Below, piece after piece: positions 45,863 through 54,223 of a stretch of DNA of 58,864 bases. Numbering within the stretch: the first letter of the stretch is position 1; every line of letters starts with the position of its first letter. Origin of the DNA: JADJQU01 sp035490315 (GTDB taxonomy: Bacteria; Planctomycetota; UBA1135; GCA-002686595); assembly GCA_035490315.1 (NCBI GenBank), contig DATHET010000034.1:1-58864 (forward strand). The letters run 5' to 3'. The position numbers and the translations under genes are program-made. The notes below the pieces were generated by a model. That model made no database searches and was not told where the DNA came from. It was given only the letters and a program-made list of their open reading frames with translations.

Positions 45863-46237
45863 ATGCTCATCGACTACGCGCCGCTCTTGCTGCTCCTGGT
45901 GCTGATCATCGGGTTCGCGGTCGTCAACATCGTGCTGTCGGACGTGCTCGGCGGCGGCCGCCGCGGCGTGGCCAAGCAGGCTGCCTACGAGTGCGGGATG
46001 GAGCCTTTCGGCAGCGCGCGGGTGCGGCTCTCGATCCACTTCTATCTGGTCGCCGTGCTCTTCATCCTGTTCGACGTCGAGTCGATCTTCCTGATCCCCT
46101 GGGCCGTGACCGCCAAGGAGTTCTACGCGCTGGGATTGGGCAAGATCGTCTTCGCGGAAATCGCGCTGTTCGCAGTGGTTCTCGGCGTCGGGCTGGCCTT
46201 CGTCTGGCGCAAGGGAGGACTGAATTGGGATCGCTGA
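45863..46237 (+). CDS. nuoA: NADH-quinone oxidoreductase subunit A
   Basis: The 124-residue membrane protein has three helices. The conserved loop AYECGMEPFGSARVRLSIHF is followed by FLIPWAVTAKEF, which matches the ND3-type quinone-site loop. It is the first gene of the complete nuo operon and forms part of the hinge between the peripheral and membrane arms of complex I. I see no Shine-Dalgarno sequence before its ATG, unlike nuoB. Confidence 0.97.
   Translation: MLIDYAPLLLLLVLIIGFAVVNIVLSDVLGGGRRGVAKQAAYECGMEPFGSARVRLSIHFYLVAVLFILFDVESIFLIPWAVTAKEFYALGLGKIVFAEIALFAVVLGVGLAFVWRKGGLNWDR
46213..46218 (+). promoter_or_regulatory. Ribosome-binding site that fixes the nuoB TTG start
   Basis: GGGAGG lies six bases before TTG 46225, inside the 3' end of nuoA. 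No ATG or GTG is near enough to the NuoB N-terminus, so this site decides the start. Confidence 0.75.
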
Positions 46238-46848
46238 CACCGGTCGAAGGCGCGGGCGAGCTCGGTTTCCTGGCCACGCGCGCCGATTTCCTCATCAACT
46301 GGGGACGCAAGAATTCCCTGTGGCCGATGCCGCTGGGCCTGTCCTGCTGCGGGATCGAATTGATGGCCATGATTGGCCCCAAGTTCGACCTGGCGCGCTT
46401 CGGCGCCGAGGCCGCGCGCTTCTCGCCGCGCCAGTGCGACCTGCTCGTGGTCGCCGGGACCTTGACCTGGAAGATGGCGACCGCGGTGCGGACCATCTAC
46501 GACCAGATGCCCGATCCCAAGTGGGTGATCGCGATGGGCGTCTGCTCCTCGTCGGGCGGCATGTACGACAGCTACGCCGTGGTGCAGGGCGTCGATTCGA
46601 TCCTGCCGGTCGACATCTACGTGCCCGGCTGCCCGCCGCGGCCGGACGCGGTGATCGACGCGATCATCAAGCTGCAGCAGAAAATCGCGCGCGAGGATCC
46701 GGTCGGCCGCATCCTCCACGGCCCGCCCGACACGCCGGACACCGGAACGGGCAACGTCGTGTTCCAGCCCAACCAGGGCGTGCACAAGAGCGTCAACGAC
46801 CGGCACGCCCACGATCCGGAATCGCATCCGAGCGAGACCACGCCGTGA
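46225..46848 (+). CDS. nuoB: NADH-quinone oxidoreductase subunit B
   Basis: The 207-residue protein starts at TTG 46225, overlapping nuoA by 13 nt. It carries the N2 iron-sulfur ligands: the adjacent pair in GLSCCGIELM, then GVCSSSGG and YVPGCPPRPD. N2 is the last cluster before quinone. The C-terminal tail of about 45 residues (GPPDTPDTGTGN to DPESHPSETTP) is longer than in many homologues and His/Pro-rich. Its stop overlaps the nuoC start as GTGA. Confidence 0.97.
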   Translation: MGSLTPVEGAGELGFLATRADFLINWGRKNSLWPMPLGLSCCGIELMAMIGPKFDLARFGAEAARFSPRQCDLLVVAGTLTWKMATAVRTIYDQMPDPKWVIAMGVCSSSGGMYDSYAVVQGVDSILPVDIYVPGCPPRPDAVIDAIIKLQQKIAREDPVGRILHGPPDTPDTGTGNVVFQPNQGVHKSVNDRHAHDPESHPSETTP

Positions 46849-47357
46849 CCACGACCCAGGTGCGCATCGTGACGGCGCTCGAGGGCGTCGCCCATCAATT
46901 CGTCCAGCCGCGCGACGGGATGACGACGCTCGAGGTCGCTCGCCTGGACCTGCACGAAGTCTGCAAGCGCTTGAAAGAGCGCGCAGGCTTCGAGACCAAC
47001 ACCTTCGTGACCGCGGTCGATCACTATCCGGCGACGCCGCGTTTCGAGATGAGCTACCAGTTCCTGTCGTACGCGAACAACGACCGCGTGCGCGTGCACA
47101 CGCGCTTGAGCGAGGAGGAACCGCGCGTCGCGACGATCACCGACCTCTGGCCGGGGACCTCCTTCTCGGAGCGCGAGTGCTACGACATGTTCGGGATCCT
47201 CTTCGAGGGCCATCCCGACCTGCGCCGCCTGTTGATGCCGCAGGAATACGAGCATTTCCCGCTGCGCAAGGACTTCCCCCACCAGGGGATCGAGCCCGAC
47301 AAGCTCTACCGCACCTGGGACAAGCAGCGCCGCAAGGACTGGAACGCCGCGACATGA
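46845..47357 (+). CDS. nuoC: NADH-quinone oxidoreductase subunit C
   Basis: The 170-residue protein starts at GTG 46845. It has the 30-kDa-subunit signature: FVTAVDHYP, RVATITDLWPGTSFSERECY and DMFGILFEGHPDLRRLLMP, then PLRKDFPHQG. It is a separate gene, not fused to nuoD as in E. coli. It sits in the peripheral arm next to NuoD and overlaps nuoD by ATGA. Confidence 0.96.
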   Translation: MTTTQVRIVTALEGVAHQFVQPRDGMTTLEVARLDLHEVCKRLKERAGFETNTFVTAVDHYPATPRFEMSYQFLSYANNDRVRVHTRLSEEEPRVATITDLWPGTSFSERECYDMFGILFEGHPDLRRLLMPQEYEHFPLRKDFPHQGIEPDKLYRTWDKQRRKDWNAAT

Positions 47358-48592
47358 GCAAGACGCAGGTCTACGAATACTCGCGCACCATGCCGGCCGT
47401 CGACCAGGACGACCCGGTCCAGGGCGAGCCGATGATGGTCAACATGGGGCCGCAGCACCCCGCGACCCACGGCGTGTTGCGACTGGTCGTGCGCCTCGAC
47501 GGCGAGACGATGGATTTCATCGATCCCGACGTCGGTTTCCTGCACCGCGGCAAGGAGAAGACCTGCGAGACCCTGGGCTGGCACCGCTTCTTCCCGCACA
47601 CCGACCGGCTCGACTACGTCCAGCCGCTGCTCAACAACATCGCCTACGCCCTGGCTTGCGAGAAGCTCGCGGGCATCGCTGTCCCCGAGCGCGGGCAGGT
47701 GATCCGCGTGCTGTTGATGGAGATCTCGCGCATCGCGGCGCACTTGATCTACATCGGCACGACCTCGATCGACCTCGGCGCGGTCACCAATTTCTTCTAC
47801 GCCTTCGAGCAGCGCGAGCTGATCTACTCGATTCTCGACGCGTACACCGGCCACCGCATGAACAACACGTACGTGCGCTTCGGCGGCGTGTACGCGGACG
47901 TCGAGGAGAACGTCGAGGTGATGCTGGAGAAGTTCCTCGACGACTTCCCCGAGAAGTTGCAGGTGCTGGAAAGACTTTTGACCGGCAACCGGATCTGGTA
48001 CGGCCGCAACCGCGACGTCGGCGTGCTCTCGAAGGAAGACGCGATGGCCTGGTCCTTGACCGGCCCGAATCTGCGCGGCTCGGGCTTCGACTGGGATCTG
48101 CGCAAGCAGCAGCCTTACTGCGGCTATGAAACGTACGAGTTCGACGTTCCGGTCGGGACGATCGGCGATTGCTTCGATCGCTACCTGGTGCGCATGGAAG
48201 AGATGCGCCAGTCCTGCCGCATCGCCAAACAGGCGCTGGACCGATTGAAGAAGACGCGCGGCGCCGAAGTGCTCGCCGAGGACCGCCGCTACGTGCTCCC
48301 GCCGAAAGCCGAAGTGCACCGCTCGATGGAAGAGCTGATCTTCCAGTTCAAGGTGGTCACCGACCTGCGCCTGCCCAAGGGCGAGGCCTACCACGCGGTC
48401 GAGTCGTCCAAGGGCGAGCTGGGTTTCTACGTCTGCTCCGACGGCACGTCCAATCCGCTGCGCTGCCACATCCGCGCGCCGGGCTTGATGAACGTGCAAG
48501 GAATTCCCCTGCTCGGCAAGGGCCGCTTGTTGTCCGACATGGTTGCCATCATCGGCAGCCTCGATTTCGTCATGGGTGAGGTCGATCGCTGA
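47354..48592 (+). CDS. nuoD: NADH-quinone oxidoreductase subunit D
   Basis: The 412-residue 49-kDa-type subunit contains MGPQHPATHGVLRLVVRLDG (quinone-site His and loop), DVGFLHRGKEKTCE, MEISRIAAHLIYIG, and the C-terminal GELGFYVCSDGTSNPLRCHI. With NuoB it forms the quinone-reduction site. Length and order are normal. The stop and the nuoE start share TGATG. Confidence 0.98.
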   Translation: MSKTQVYEYSRTMPAVDQDDPVQGEPMMVNMGPQHPATHGVLRLVVRLDGETMDFIDPDVGFLHRGKEKTCETLGWHRFFPHTDRLDYVQPLLNNIAYALACEKLAGIAVPERGQVIRVLLMEISRIAAHLIYIGTTSIDLGAVTNFFYAFEQRELIYSILDAYTGHRMNNTYVRFGGVYADVEENVEVMLEKFLDDFPEKLQVLERLLTGNRIWYGRNRDVGVLSKEDAMAWSLTGPNLRGSGFDWDLRKQQPYCGYETYEFDVPVGTIGDCFDRYLVRMEEMRQSCRIAKQALDRLKKTRGAEVLAEDRRYVLPPKAEVHRSMEELIFQFKVVTDLRLPKGEAYHAVESSKGELGFYVCSDGTSNPLRCHIRAPGLMNVQGIPLLGKGRLLSDMVAIIGSLDFVMGEVDR

Positions 48593-49062
48593 TGGCATTG
48601 CCGGCAAGACTCGTGGCGGAGTTCAACGAGCTCCTGACGCACTATCCGCACAAGCAAGCCGCGCTGATTCCGGCGCTGCACCGCTGTCAGGAAGAGCTCG
48701 GCGGCTGGATCTCGCCGCAGACCATGGAGGATTGCGCCGCTTTCCTCGGACTCGAGCCGGTCGAGGTCTACGGCGTGGCGAGCTTCTACCCGATGTTCCG
48801 CATGCGCCCGCCGGGCAAGCACGTGGTCTCGGTGTGCCACAACATCTCCTGCGCCCTGCGCGGCGCCGACGATCTCCTCGCGCAGGTGTGCGAGATCACC
48901 GGAGCCCAGCCGCACCACACCTCGGCCGACGGCCGCTTCACGGTCGCGACGGTGGAGTGCCAGGGAGCCTGCGCCAACGCTCCGATGTTCGACCTCGACG
49001 GCGTCTACCACGAGGACCTGACGCCGGAGAAAGTCGTGAAGATCCTGGGCAGCGTGAAGTGA
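48592..49062 (+). CDS. nuoE: NADH-quinone oxidoreductase subunit E
   Basis: The 156-residue thioredoxin-like [2Fe-2S] subunit has the N-terminal helical YPHKQAALIPALHRCQEELG and VYGVASFYPMF. The cluster N1a ligands are in VCHNISC and VECQGACANAP. It works with NuoF in the NADH-oxidising module. Confidence 0.97.
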   Translation: MALPARLVAEFNELLTHYPHKQAALIPALHRCQEELGGWISPQTMEDCAAFLGLEPVEVYGVASFYPMFRMRPPGKHVVSVCHNISCALRGADDLLAQVCEITGAQPHHTSADGRFTVATVECQGACANAPMFDLDGVYHEDLTPEKVVKILGSVK

Positions 49063-49069
49063 GCGAGCG

Positions 49070-50392
49070 ATGAGCCAATACCCGACCTATCTGCTCGACC
49101 GCGCGAAGCTCCCCGACGCTCACACCTTCGCGGTGGCGACGAAGCACGGCGCCTACGAAGCCCTGCGCAAGGTCCTGAAGGAAGGCATCACGCCGGCGCA
49201 GATCATCCAGGTCGTCAAGGACTCCGGCTTGCGCGGCCGCGGCGGCGCGGGCTTCCCGACCGGCATGAAGTGGGGCTTCATGCCCGATCCGGCGAAGGAC
49301 ACGCGCCCGCGCTACCTCGCGCTCAACGCCGACGAATCGGAGCCCGGGACCTGCAAGGACCGCGTCCTGATGGAGATGGATCCCCACGGATTCCTCGAGG
49401 GCTGCCTGGTCGCCGCCTACGCGATCCGCGCGCAAGCGATCTACATCTACGTGCGCGGCGAATACCGCGCTCCTTACAACCGCGTCGCGGCCGCCGTCGA
49501 GGACGCGCGCAAGGCGGGCCTGGTCGGCAAGAAGATCCTGGGCAGCGACTTCTCCTGCGAAGTCTGGATGCACAAGGGCGCGGGCGCCTACATCTGCGGC
49601 GAAGAGACCGGCTTGATGGAATCGCTGGAGGGCAAGCGCGGCCACCCGCGTCCCAAGCCACCCTTCCCGGCGATGTTCGGCCTGTGGGGCCAGCCGACGA
49701 CGGTCAACAACGTCGAGACGGTGTTCAACGCGCCGTTCATCGTGCTGCGCGGCGCCGAGTGGTTCAAATCGATGGGCACGAAGACCTCGACTGGCAATCT
49801 GCTGGTCGGCGTGTCGGGTCATGTCAACCGCCCCGGCGTGTACGAGCTGCCCTTCGGCGTCACCTGCCGCGAGATCCTCGACGACGTCTGCGGCGGCATG
49901 TGGAAGCACAAGAAGCTCAAGGGCTTCCTGCCCGGCGGATCTTCGACGGGCGTCCTGCCCGCTTCGTTCATCGATACGCCGATGGAGCACGACGCGATCA
50001 AGGCGACGGGCTCGATGCTCGGCACCGCGGCGATGATCGTGATGGACGAGGACACCTGCATGGTGCGCGCCCACGAGATCATCGCGCGCTTCTACGAGCA
50101 CGAGAGCTGCGGCCAGTGCAGCCAGTGCCGCGAAGGCACGCAGTGGCTGCACCAGATCTTCCACCGCATCGAGATCGGTCAGGGCAAGCGCGAGGACATC
50201 GACATGCTGGTCACCCTCTCGCGCGGCATGGCGCCGGGCAAGACGATCTGCGCGTTGTCCGACGCGGCCGCGATTCCGACCCTCGCGGCGGTCGCGCACT
50301 ACCGCGGTGAGTTCGAGGACCACGTCGCCAAGGGCTGCTGTCCCTTCCTGCCCGCCGGAGTGAAGCGACCTTCTTTCGCTGGAGCCCACTGA
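49070..50392 (+). CDS. nuoF: NADH-quinone oxidoreductase subunit F
   Basis: The 440-residue subunit binds NADH and FMN through GLRGRGGAGFPTGMKWGF, the conserved NADESEPGT, and GAGAYICGEETGLMESLEGK. It holds cluster N3 through ESCGQCSQCREG plus the Cys in KTICALSDAAA. It is full length and begins 8 bp after nuoE. It takes the hydride from NADH and passes electrons to the iron-sulfur chain. Confidence 0.98.
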   Translation: MSQYPTYLLDRAKLPDAHTFAVATKHGAYEALRKVLKEGITPAQIIQVVKDSGLRGRGGAGFPTGMKWGFMPDPAKDTRPRYLALNADESEPGTCKDRVLMEMDPHGFLEGCLVAAYAIRAQAIYIYVRGEYRAPYNRVAAAVEDARKAGLVGKKILGSDFSCEVWMHKGAGAYICGEETGLMESLEGKRGHPRPKPPFPAMFGLWGQPTTVNNVETVFNAPFIVLRGAEWFKSMGTKTSTGNLLVGVSGHVNRPGVYELPFGVTCREILDDVCGGMWKHKKLKGFLPGGSSTGVLPASFIDTPMEHDAIKATGSMLGTAAMIVMDEDTCMVRAHEIIARFYEHESCGQCSQCREGTQWLHQIFHRIEIGQGKREDIDMLVTLSRGMAPGKTICALSDAAAIPTLAAVAHYRGEFEDHVAKGCCPFLPAGVKRPSFAGAH

Positions 50393-50395
50393 CCC

Positions 50396-51847
50396 GTGAC
50401 GAAAATCACCATCAACGGACGCGTGGTCGAGGCCGACCCGAAGAAGCCGCTGATCCAGGCCTGCCACGAGAACGGCGCGGACGTGCCGATGTACTGCTAC
50501 CACCCGGGTCTGACGCCGGTGGGATCCTGCCGCATCTGCCAGGTCGAGGTGCAGCAAGGCACCGCGCCCGGTCGCGTGGTCGTCGCCTGCCGCACGCCGG
50601 TGGTCGAGGGCATGGTGGTCGACACCGAGTCGCCCAAGGCCCACGAGGTGCGCCGCGAGTGCCTCGAGTTCCTGCTGAAGAACCACCCGCTCGACTGCCC
50701 GATCTGCGACAAGGCGGGCGAGTGCGACTTGCAGGATTACGCTTTCGCCGAAGGCCAGGGCGAGGGCCGCTCGAACGAGCCGCGGCGCAAGCTCGACAAG
50801 CGCAAGAGCCTCGGCGACGTGATCGTGCTCGACGAGGAGCGCTGCATCCTCTGCTCGCGCTGCGTTCGCTTCATGGAGGAGATTCCGAAGACGCCGCAGC
50901 TCGCCGTCGCGGACCTCGGATCGCGCTCGGTGATCGCGACGTTCATGGACCGGCCGCTCTCGGGCAACTACCAGGGCAACCTCGCCGACGTCTGCCCGGT
51001 CGGAGCGCTGACGTTGAAGCAGTTCCGCTTCCAGGCGCGCGTCTGGAACTTGAAGAAGACCCTCTCGACCTGTGGCGAGTGCAGCCGTGGCTGCGCGATC
51101 ACGGTCGAGGTGCTGCGCGGCAAGGACGTCAAGCGTTTCCGCCCGCGCTACGAGCCCGCCGTCAATCAATGGTGGATGTGCGACACCGGCCGATTCTCCT
51201 CCGAGCGGCACAATGCGATCGAGCGCGTGGTCCCCGCCGCGAGGCGCGTCGAGGACCTGCTGCGGATCTGCAGCGTGGACGAAGCCCTGGCTCAGGCCGC
51301 GGAAACCCTGCTCGCCCACAGCGGCGCGGTGTGCCTGGCCTCGCCGTTCATGACCGTCGAAGAGGGCAAGGCCTTCGGGGCCCTGTGCAAGAGCCTCGGC
51401 GCCACGCCGGCCTTCGTGTCGCCGCCGCCGAGCGGTCTGCAGGACTCCTTGTTGAACACCGGCGATCCCTGCCCGAACCGCCGCGGCCTGGCGGAGCTCG
51501 GCTTCGAAGCCGTGTCGGTCGCCGACGCCCGTGCGCGGATCGCGGGAGCCAGCGTCTCCGTGCTCGCCGGCGAGCGCGTGATCGAGCTGTGCGATCGCGC
51601 GATGCTCGCCACGATGACCGCGACGCGCATCGTCACCTTCGACACCCACGCCCTCGAAGGCGCCGCCGCGATGGTCTGCGTCGGGATTCCCGAGCAGGTC
51701 GAGAAGATCGGTCACTGGGTCAACGTCGACGGCCACGTCGGCAAGCTCAGCATGGCGCGCCCCGTGCCGCTGGGTATCGAGCCGCTGACGCGCACGCTCG
51801 CCTCGTTGACCTCGCTGCTCGCCACCAGCGGAGCCAGCAGCCGATGA
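50396..51847 (+). CDS. nuoG: NADH-quinone oxidoreductase subunit G, short form
   Basis: The 483-residue protein starts at GTG 50396. Clusters are assigned by ligands: N1b (C34, C45, C48, C65), N5 (H97, C101, C104, C110), N4 (C150, C153, C156, C200) and an extra N7-type set (C226, C229, C233, C262). The remaining 220 residues lack clear molybdopterin-binding motifs. E. coli NuoG is about 900 residues and mitochondrial 75-kDa subunits about 700, so this one is strongly shortened at the C-terminal oxidoreductase-like domain yet keeps N7. It overlaps nuoH by ATGA, so the stop looks genuine. Confidence 0.93.
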   Translation: MTKITINGRVVEADPKKPLIQACHENGADVPMYCYHPGLTPVGSCRICQVEVQQGTAPGRVVVACRTPVVEGMVVDTESPKAHEVRRECLEFLLKNHPLDCPICDKAGECDLQDYAFAEGQGEGRSNEPRRKLDKRKSLGDVIVLDEERCILCSRCVRFMEEIPKTPQLAVADLGSRSVIATFMDRPLSGNYQGNLADVCPVGALTLKQFRFQARVWNLKKTLSTCGECSRGCAITVEVLRGKDVKRFRPRYEPAVNQWWMCDTGRFSSERHNAIERVVPAARRVEDLLRICSVDEALAQAAETLLAHSGAVCLASPFMTVEEGKAFGALCKSLGATPAFVSPPPSGLQDSLLNTGDPCPNRRGLAELGFEAVSVADARARIAGASVSVLAGERVIELCDRAMLATMTATRIVTFDTHALEGAAAMVCVGIPEQVEKIGHWVNVDGHVGKLSMARPVPLGIEPLTRTLASLTSLLATSGASSR

Positions 51848-52875
51848 ATCCGATGCTGCGCGATTTCCTGGTTGTCTTCCTCAAGTGCAACCTGATCTAC
51901 GGCGGCTTGCTCGGCACGGCCGCCGGCATGACCCTCGCCGAGCGCAAGGTCTCGGCCTGGATGCAGTACCGCATCGGGCCCAACCGCGTCGGGCCTTGGG
52001 GTCTGCTGCAGCCGATCGCCGACCTGATCAAGTTCATCTTCAAAGAGGAGATGATGCCGGACGGCGCCAACAAGTGGCTGTTCCGCTGCGCGCCCTTGAT
52101 CGCGGCGATCCCGGCGATGCTCGTGATCGGCGTGATCCCTTTCGGGCCCGCGATCCCCTTCGAGTTCATGGGGAACTACCCGAACTTCTCGATCACCGAC
52201 CTCAACATCGGATTGATGTTCCTCCTGGCGATCGGCGGCTTGTCGATCTACGGCGTGATCCTCGGCGGCTGGGCTTCGAACTCGAAGTTCTCGCTGCTCG
52301 GCGGTCTGCGCGCGTCGGCGCAGATGATCAGCTACGAGCTGACCTTGATCCTGGTGATCCTGGCCGTGGTCGCGGTCTCCGGCTCGCTGAATCTGCGCGC
52401 CGTCGTCGAGACCCAGAAGACGATCGGCGAGTGGAACGTGTTCAGCCAGCCGCTGGCATTCCTGCTCTTCGTGGTCGCGGCTTTCGCTGAGACCAACCGA
52501 CATCCCTTCGACTTCGCCGAGTGCGAGCCCGAGCTGGTCGGCGGCTTCCACACCGAGTACTCGTCGATGCGCTTCGCCCTGTTCTTCCTCGGCGAATACT
52601 GCGCGATGATCGTGATGGCCTGCTTGTCGACGACCCTGTTCTTCGGCGGCTACTCCGTGCCGTTCTGGGAGGACGCGCCCTGGTTCGTCGGCATCGCCGC
52701 TTTCCTTTTGAAGTCCGCGGCCTTCCTGTTCCTGTACCTGTGGGTGCGCTGGACCCTGCCGCGCTTCCGCTTCGACCAGCTGATGCACCTGGGCTGGAAA
52801 GTCTTCCTGCCCCTGGCCCTCGCCAATCTGTTCCTGACCGGCGCGGCCGTGTCCTGGGGAGTCGACCTATGGTGA
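51844..52875 (+). CDS. nuoH: NADH-quinone oxidoreductase subunit H
   Basis: The 343-residue membrane protein has eight or nine helices. AERKVSAWMQYRIGPNRVGP lies near the N-terminus, followed by LLQPIADLIKFIFKEE. Quinone-channel acidic loops include AFAETNRHPFDFAECEPELV and GFHTEYSSMRF. It links the quinone chamber to the proton-pumping arm. Its 3' end overlaps nuoI by 7 nt. Confidence 0.97.
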   Translation: MNPMLRDFLVVFLKCNLIYGGLLGTAAGMTLAERKVSAWMQYRIGPNRVGPWGLLQPIADLIKFIFKEEMMPDGANKWLFRCAPLIAAIPAMLVIGVIPFGPAIPFEFMGNYPNFSITDLNIGLMFLLAIGGLSIYGVILGGWASNSKFSLLGGLRASAQMISYELTLILVILAVVAVSGSLNLRAVVETQKTIGEWNVFSQPLAFLLFVVAAFAETNRHPFDFAECEPELVGGFHTEYSSMRFALFFLGEYCAMIVMACLSTTLFFGGYSVPFWEDAPWFVGIAAFLLKSAAFLFLYLWVRWTLPRFRFDQLMHLGWKVFLPLALANLFLTGAAVSWGVDLW

Positions 52876-53390
52876 TCGTCCAGCGCAAGCAGCTCTCGTT
52901 CGCCGAGAAGCTCTACCTGCCCGCCATCGCGCGCGGGCTCTCGATCACGTTCCGCAAGATCTTCGAGAAGAAGATCACGCGCCAGTATCCCGAGGAGCCG
53001 CTGCCGAAGACCGAGGTCACGCGCGGCCAGCCGCGCCTGGTGGTCAAGGAGGACGGCAACATCGCCTGCGTGTCCTGCGGCATGTGCGAGATCGCCTGCC
53101 CGGCCTACGCGATCACGATCGACGGCGGCGAGACCGACCGCACGATCGAGCGCGAGCCGGTGCGCTTCGACATCGACATGCTGCGCTGCATCCTGTGCGG
53201 CTTTTGCGAAGAGGCCTGCCCGAAGGACGCGATCTACATGTCCGACGAGCTGGAGCTCGCCGACTACACGCGCGCCGCGCTGGTCTACGACATCCACAAG
53301 CTCAAGCGTCCCAAGGCCGCGCTGCAAAAGCGCATCGACTACGTCTACCGACTCAACAACCGATGGCGGAAGTCCTCTTCTACGCGCTGA
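52869..53390 (+). CDS. nuoI: NADH-quinone oxidoreductase subunit I
   Basis: The 173-residue subunit carries two [4Fe-4S] sites in ferredoxin style: CVSCGMCEIACP and CILCGFCEEACP (clusters N6a and N6b). An amphipathic N-terminal helix (KLYLPAIARGLSITFRKIF) should lie on the membrane. It passes electrons from NuoG towards NuoB. The last 28 bases overlap nuoJ. Confidence 0.97.
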   Translation: MVIVQRKQLSFAEKLYLPAIARGLSITFRKIFEKKITRQYPEEPLPKTEVTRGQPRLVVKEDGNIACVSCGMCEIACPAYAITIDGGETDRTIEREPVRFDIDMLRCILCGFCEEACPKDAIYMSDELELADYTRAALVYDIHKLKRPKAALQKRIDYVYRLNNRWRKSSSTR

Positions 53391-53902
53391 GCGCACTGGC
53401 CGTACTCTTCGCGCTGGGCGTGGTCCTGGTGAAGAGTCCGATGATGAGCGTGCTCAATCTCCTGGGCACGTTCTTCTGCCTGTCGGGCGTCTACCTGCTC
53501 TCAGGTTTCCAGTTCATGTTCGCGGCCCAGATCCTGGTCTACGCGGGCGCGATCCTGGTCTTGTTCCTGTTCGTGATCATGCTGCTCAACCTCTCGGCGA
53601 TCGACGCGCGCTCGGAAGCGAGCCCGGGACTCCTGCGCGGCACCGGCGCGAAGATCGGCGCCGCGGTCGCCGTGGCGATCGGCGCGGCGCTCTTGATCAG
53701 CACCTCGGCCAAGGCCCTGCGCCAGAACCCCGTGGTCCCGACACCGGATGGCATCGACGGCTTCGTGCCGCTCTCCGCCGAGCTGTTCGGCCGCTACAGC
53801 CTGCCGTTCGAAGCGATGTCGATGCTGCTGCTCGCGACGATGGTCGCGGTGGTGCTGCTCGCCAAGCGCCAGCGCGGCGGACGCGAGAAGGAGCAGCGAT
53901 GA
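53363..53902 (+). CDS. nuoJ: NADH-quinone oxidoreductase subunit J
   Basis: The 179-residue membrane protein with five helices starts at ATG 53363 (MAEVLFYALSALAVLF) inside the nuoI 3' end. The conserved helix 3 region is MFAAQILVYAGAILVLFLFV. An ND6-like proton-channel role is expected. It overlaps nuoK by ATGA. Confidence 0.95.
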   Translation: MAEVLFYALSALAVLFALGVVLVKSPMMSVLNLLGTFFCLSGVYLLSGFQFMFAAQILVYAGAILVLFLFVIMLLNLSAIDARSEASPGLLRGTGAKIGAAVAVAIGAALLISTSAKALRQNPVVPTPDGIDGFVPLSAELFGRYSLPFEAMSMLLLATMVAVVLLAKRQRGGREKEQR

Positions 53903-54219
53903 ACGTCCCCAGCGAGCATCTGATGGTCCTCGCCGCGCTGCTCTTCGCGATCGGCGTGCTGGGCTTCCTGATCCGGCGCAACGTGATCGTGGTCCTGATG
54001 TGCATCGAATTGATGCTCAACGCCGCGAATCTGACTTTCCTGGCCGCCAGCCGCCAGCACTCGACGCCCGACCATCCCAATCTGGTCGGACCCGTCTTCG
54101 CCATCTTCGTCATCGCCGTGGCCGCGGCCGAAGCCGCCGTCGGTCTGGCCCTGATCATCGCCCTGTTCCGCCTGCGCCAGACCACCGAGGCCGACTCCGT
54201 GCAGGAAATGGAGGGCTAA
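53899..54219 (+). CDS. nuoK: NADH-quinone oxidoreductase subunit K
   Basis: The 106-residue protein has three helices with the two buried glutamates of the family, in VLMCIELMLNAANL (E37) and AVAAAEAAVGLALI. The length is typical. It is part of the proton path between NuoJ and NuoN. Confidence 0.96.
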   Translation: MNVPSEHLMVLAALLFAIGVLGFLIRRNVIVVLMCIELMLNAANLTFLAASRQHSTPDHPNLVGPVFAIFVIAVAAAEAAVGLALIIALFRLRQTTEADSVQEMEG

Positions 54220-54223
54220 AGCG

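Noticed and set aside
48938..51736. Open frame of 932 codons on the minus strand opposite nuoE-nuoG
   Set aside because: This is the mirror of well-supported nuo genes, with low-information His/Arg/Asp/Ala composition and no motif.
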